This document shows positions 5,434 to 6,334 of a stretch of DNA of 6,334 nt, in pieces; position 1 is the stretch's first letter, and every line of letters starts with the position of its first letter. The notes under the pieces were generated by a model. That model ran no database searches. It saw only the letters and a list, made by a program, of their open reading frames with translations, and was not told the DNA's origin. The stretch comes from Paracoccaceae bacterium (GTDB lineage Bacteria; Pseudomonadota; Alphaproteobacteria; Rhodobacterales; Rhodobacteraceae). The stretch spans positions 1 through 6,334 of the forward strand of contig WTIQ01000490.1 of the NCBI GenBank assembly GCA_011525185.1. The letters run 5' to 3'. Made by a program: the position numbers and the translations under genes.

Positions 5434-6319
5434 TTTTCGTGTCAATGTCTTCGCCAATTTTCTGCAAAAGCGCTTTGGATTGGGCAAGCTGATTTGCATG
5501 ATCTTGGCGCCATTTTGCATAGCCATGCGTAATTTTAGCCGACACAGCGTCAAACGACAGAGGAACACCGTAGTCTGAGAGTTTTTGCACACAGTGATCC
5601 ACGGCCTGCTGATCCAACACCACCGCCTGAGTGCCCGTCAAAAACTCGGTTTGTCGCCAATACATCATAAAAATACGATCATCAGTCCGTGTGTCATGTG
5701 GGTCCACAAACTCACGCTGCTTGCCCAAAAGCCTTGCAATTTCTTGCGCAAACTCAGCCCCCAAAGGCGCATAATGTGCCGCCGCTGAGGTCAGAACGGT
5801 GATGATGTGTTCAAGATCACCCTCAGCTTGATAGCTCTCCCATGCAGCGGCCACTTCAAGCTTAGCTGACGCCTCCGCCTCTCTCAATGCGGCCTTATCT
5901 TTGGACGAGCGCAAGGACTGCGCATTTTCAAAGCGCGTTTGCGGCTTTTGAAACATCGGATGCGGTCGAAACTCTGCCTTTTTGTAGGATATATGCTCAG
6001 GCTTAGAGGGCGTGACGTGAAGTCTCTCCAAACGGTTTTTGGGTTTCCAATAGGCAAGGCTCTTGTCCTCTATATCGCTGTTTATGCCATGATCGGCTTG
6101 CAAGCGTTTGGCCATTTTTCGCGCCTTTGGCAAACCTAAACGAGGGTATCCTCCGAGTTCGACATGCGTTTCCCCCATGGGTAAATTGAGACGCAACAGC
6201 CAGTTACGTGTTCCGTTGGGCAAGACCTGAAACATAAGATTTGGCATCGCATCATCGGGATAAAGACGCGCACGCGCGCGTGGGACAATTTTTTCTAAAA
6301 CGTCCGTGTTCAGTCGCAT
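5429..6319 (-). CDS. Protein with P4-integrase-type arm DNA-binding domain but no recombinase domain
   Basis: The gene encodes 296 residues. Residues about 1-75 resemble the N-terminal arm-binding domain (DUF4102 type) of P4-like tyrosine integrases: LMFQVLPNGTRNWLLRL, then a basic strand-turn ending VELGGYPRLGLPKARKMAKRL (split about 53-73). The rest does not show the core-binding or catalytic parts: no Arg...His-x-x-Arg...Tyr arrangement. Instead there is a Pro/Lys-rich linker (about 90-135), a charged helical stretch (137-165, SSKDKAALREAEASAKLEVAAAWESY) and a helical C-terminus of unknown type. It therefore probably binds DNA without recombining it; this is inference. The ATG at 6317-6319 has GAGAG-like purines close upstream, but the frame stays open to the window edge (five codons), so a longer N-terminus is not excluded. 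The C-terminus may be frameshifted (see 5332-5433). It could be a domesticated or decayed integrase. Confidence 0.75.
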   Translation of the reverse strand: MRLNTDVLEKIVPRARARLYPDDAMPNLMFQVLPNGTRNWLLRLNLPMGETHVELGGYPRLGLPKARKMAKRLQADHGINSDIEDKSLAYWKPKNRLERLHVTPSKPEHISYKKAEFRPHPMFQKPQTRFENAQSLRSSKDKAALREAEASAKLEVAAAWESYQAEGDLEHIITVLTSAAAHYAPLGAEFAQEIARLLGKQREFVDPHDTRTDDRIFMMYWRQTEFLTGTQAVVLDQQAVDHCVQKLSDYGVPLSFDAVSAKITHGYAKWRQDHANQLAQSKALLQKIGEDIDTKT

Positions 6320-6334
6320 CTCTCTTTGCCTGCC

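Noticed and set aside
5429..6319. Complete tyrosine integrase with an attachment site
   Set aside because: The catalytic Arg/His/Arg/Tyr set is not visible, and no tRNA gene or direct repeat suggestive of att sites occurs in the window.

Overview
The window looks like alphaproteobacterial chromosome, probably Rhodobacterales (roseobacter-like). This rests on gene content and protein flavour only: an NsrR-type Rrf2 regulator, a guanidinobutyrase-type ureohydrolase, an OrdL/PuuB-type FAD oxidoreductase and an EamA exporter. No rRNA, tRNA, CRISPR array or insertion sequence is visible. Coding density is high, and the genes lie on both strands.

Left part (1-1374): the 3' part of an NsrR-like iron-sulfur repressor on + runs into the left edge and lacks about seven N-terminal residues. 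It converges, 15 bp apart, on a minus-strand guanidinobutyrase-like gene. That gene most likely starts at a TTG (1372-1374) behind a good AGGAG. The 374 bp upstream of it (1375-1748) hold a clear rho-independent terminator for the minus strand, a second perfect hairpin, and a weak inverted repeat in the likely gbuA promoter region.

Middle part (1749-4150): a minus-strand FAD amine/amino-acid oxidase and a plus-strand ten-helix EamA transporter diverge from a 209-bp intergenic region. A perfect 9-bp inverted repeat there sits exactly between a candidate -35 and -10, so a shared operator is likely. Ureohydrolase, oxidase and transporter together suggest local use or export of guanidino compounds, polyamines or amino acids. 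4-Guanidinobutyrate to GABA plus urea is the best-supported step; the other two substrates are unknown.

Right part (4145-6334): three minus-strand genes run in the same direction. First is a protein with a P4-integrase-type arm DNA-binding domain but no recombinase catalytic domain. Next is a small soluble protein resembling what I recall as DUF6641. Last is a membrane-anchored NYN/Zc3h12a-like ribonuclease. The end of the first gene shows an apparent one-base frame problem: a 33-codon open tail in the +1 frame ends in an ATGA overlap with the second gene. This is the least explained part of the window and the best candidate for something undescribed. Operon membership and a shared function are inference.
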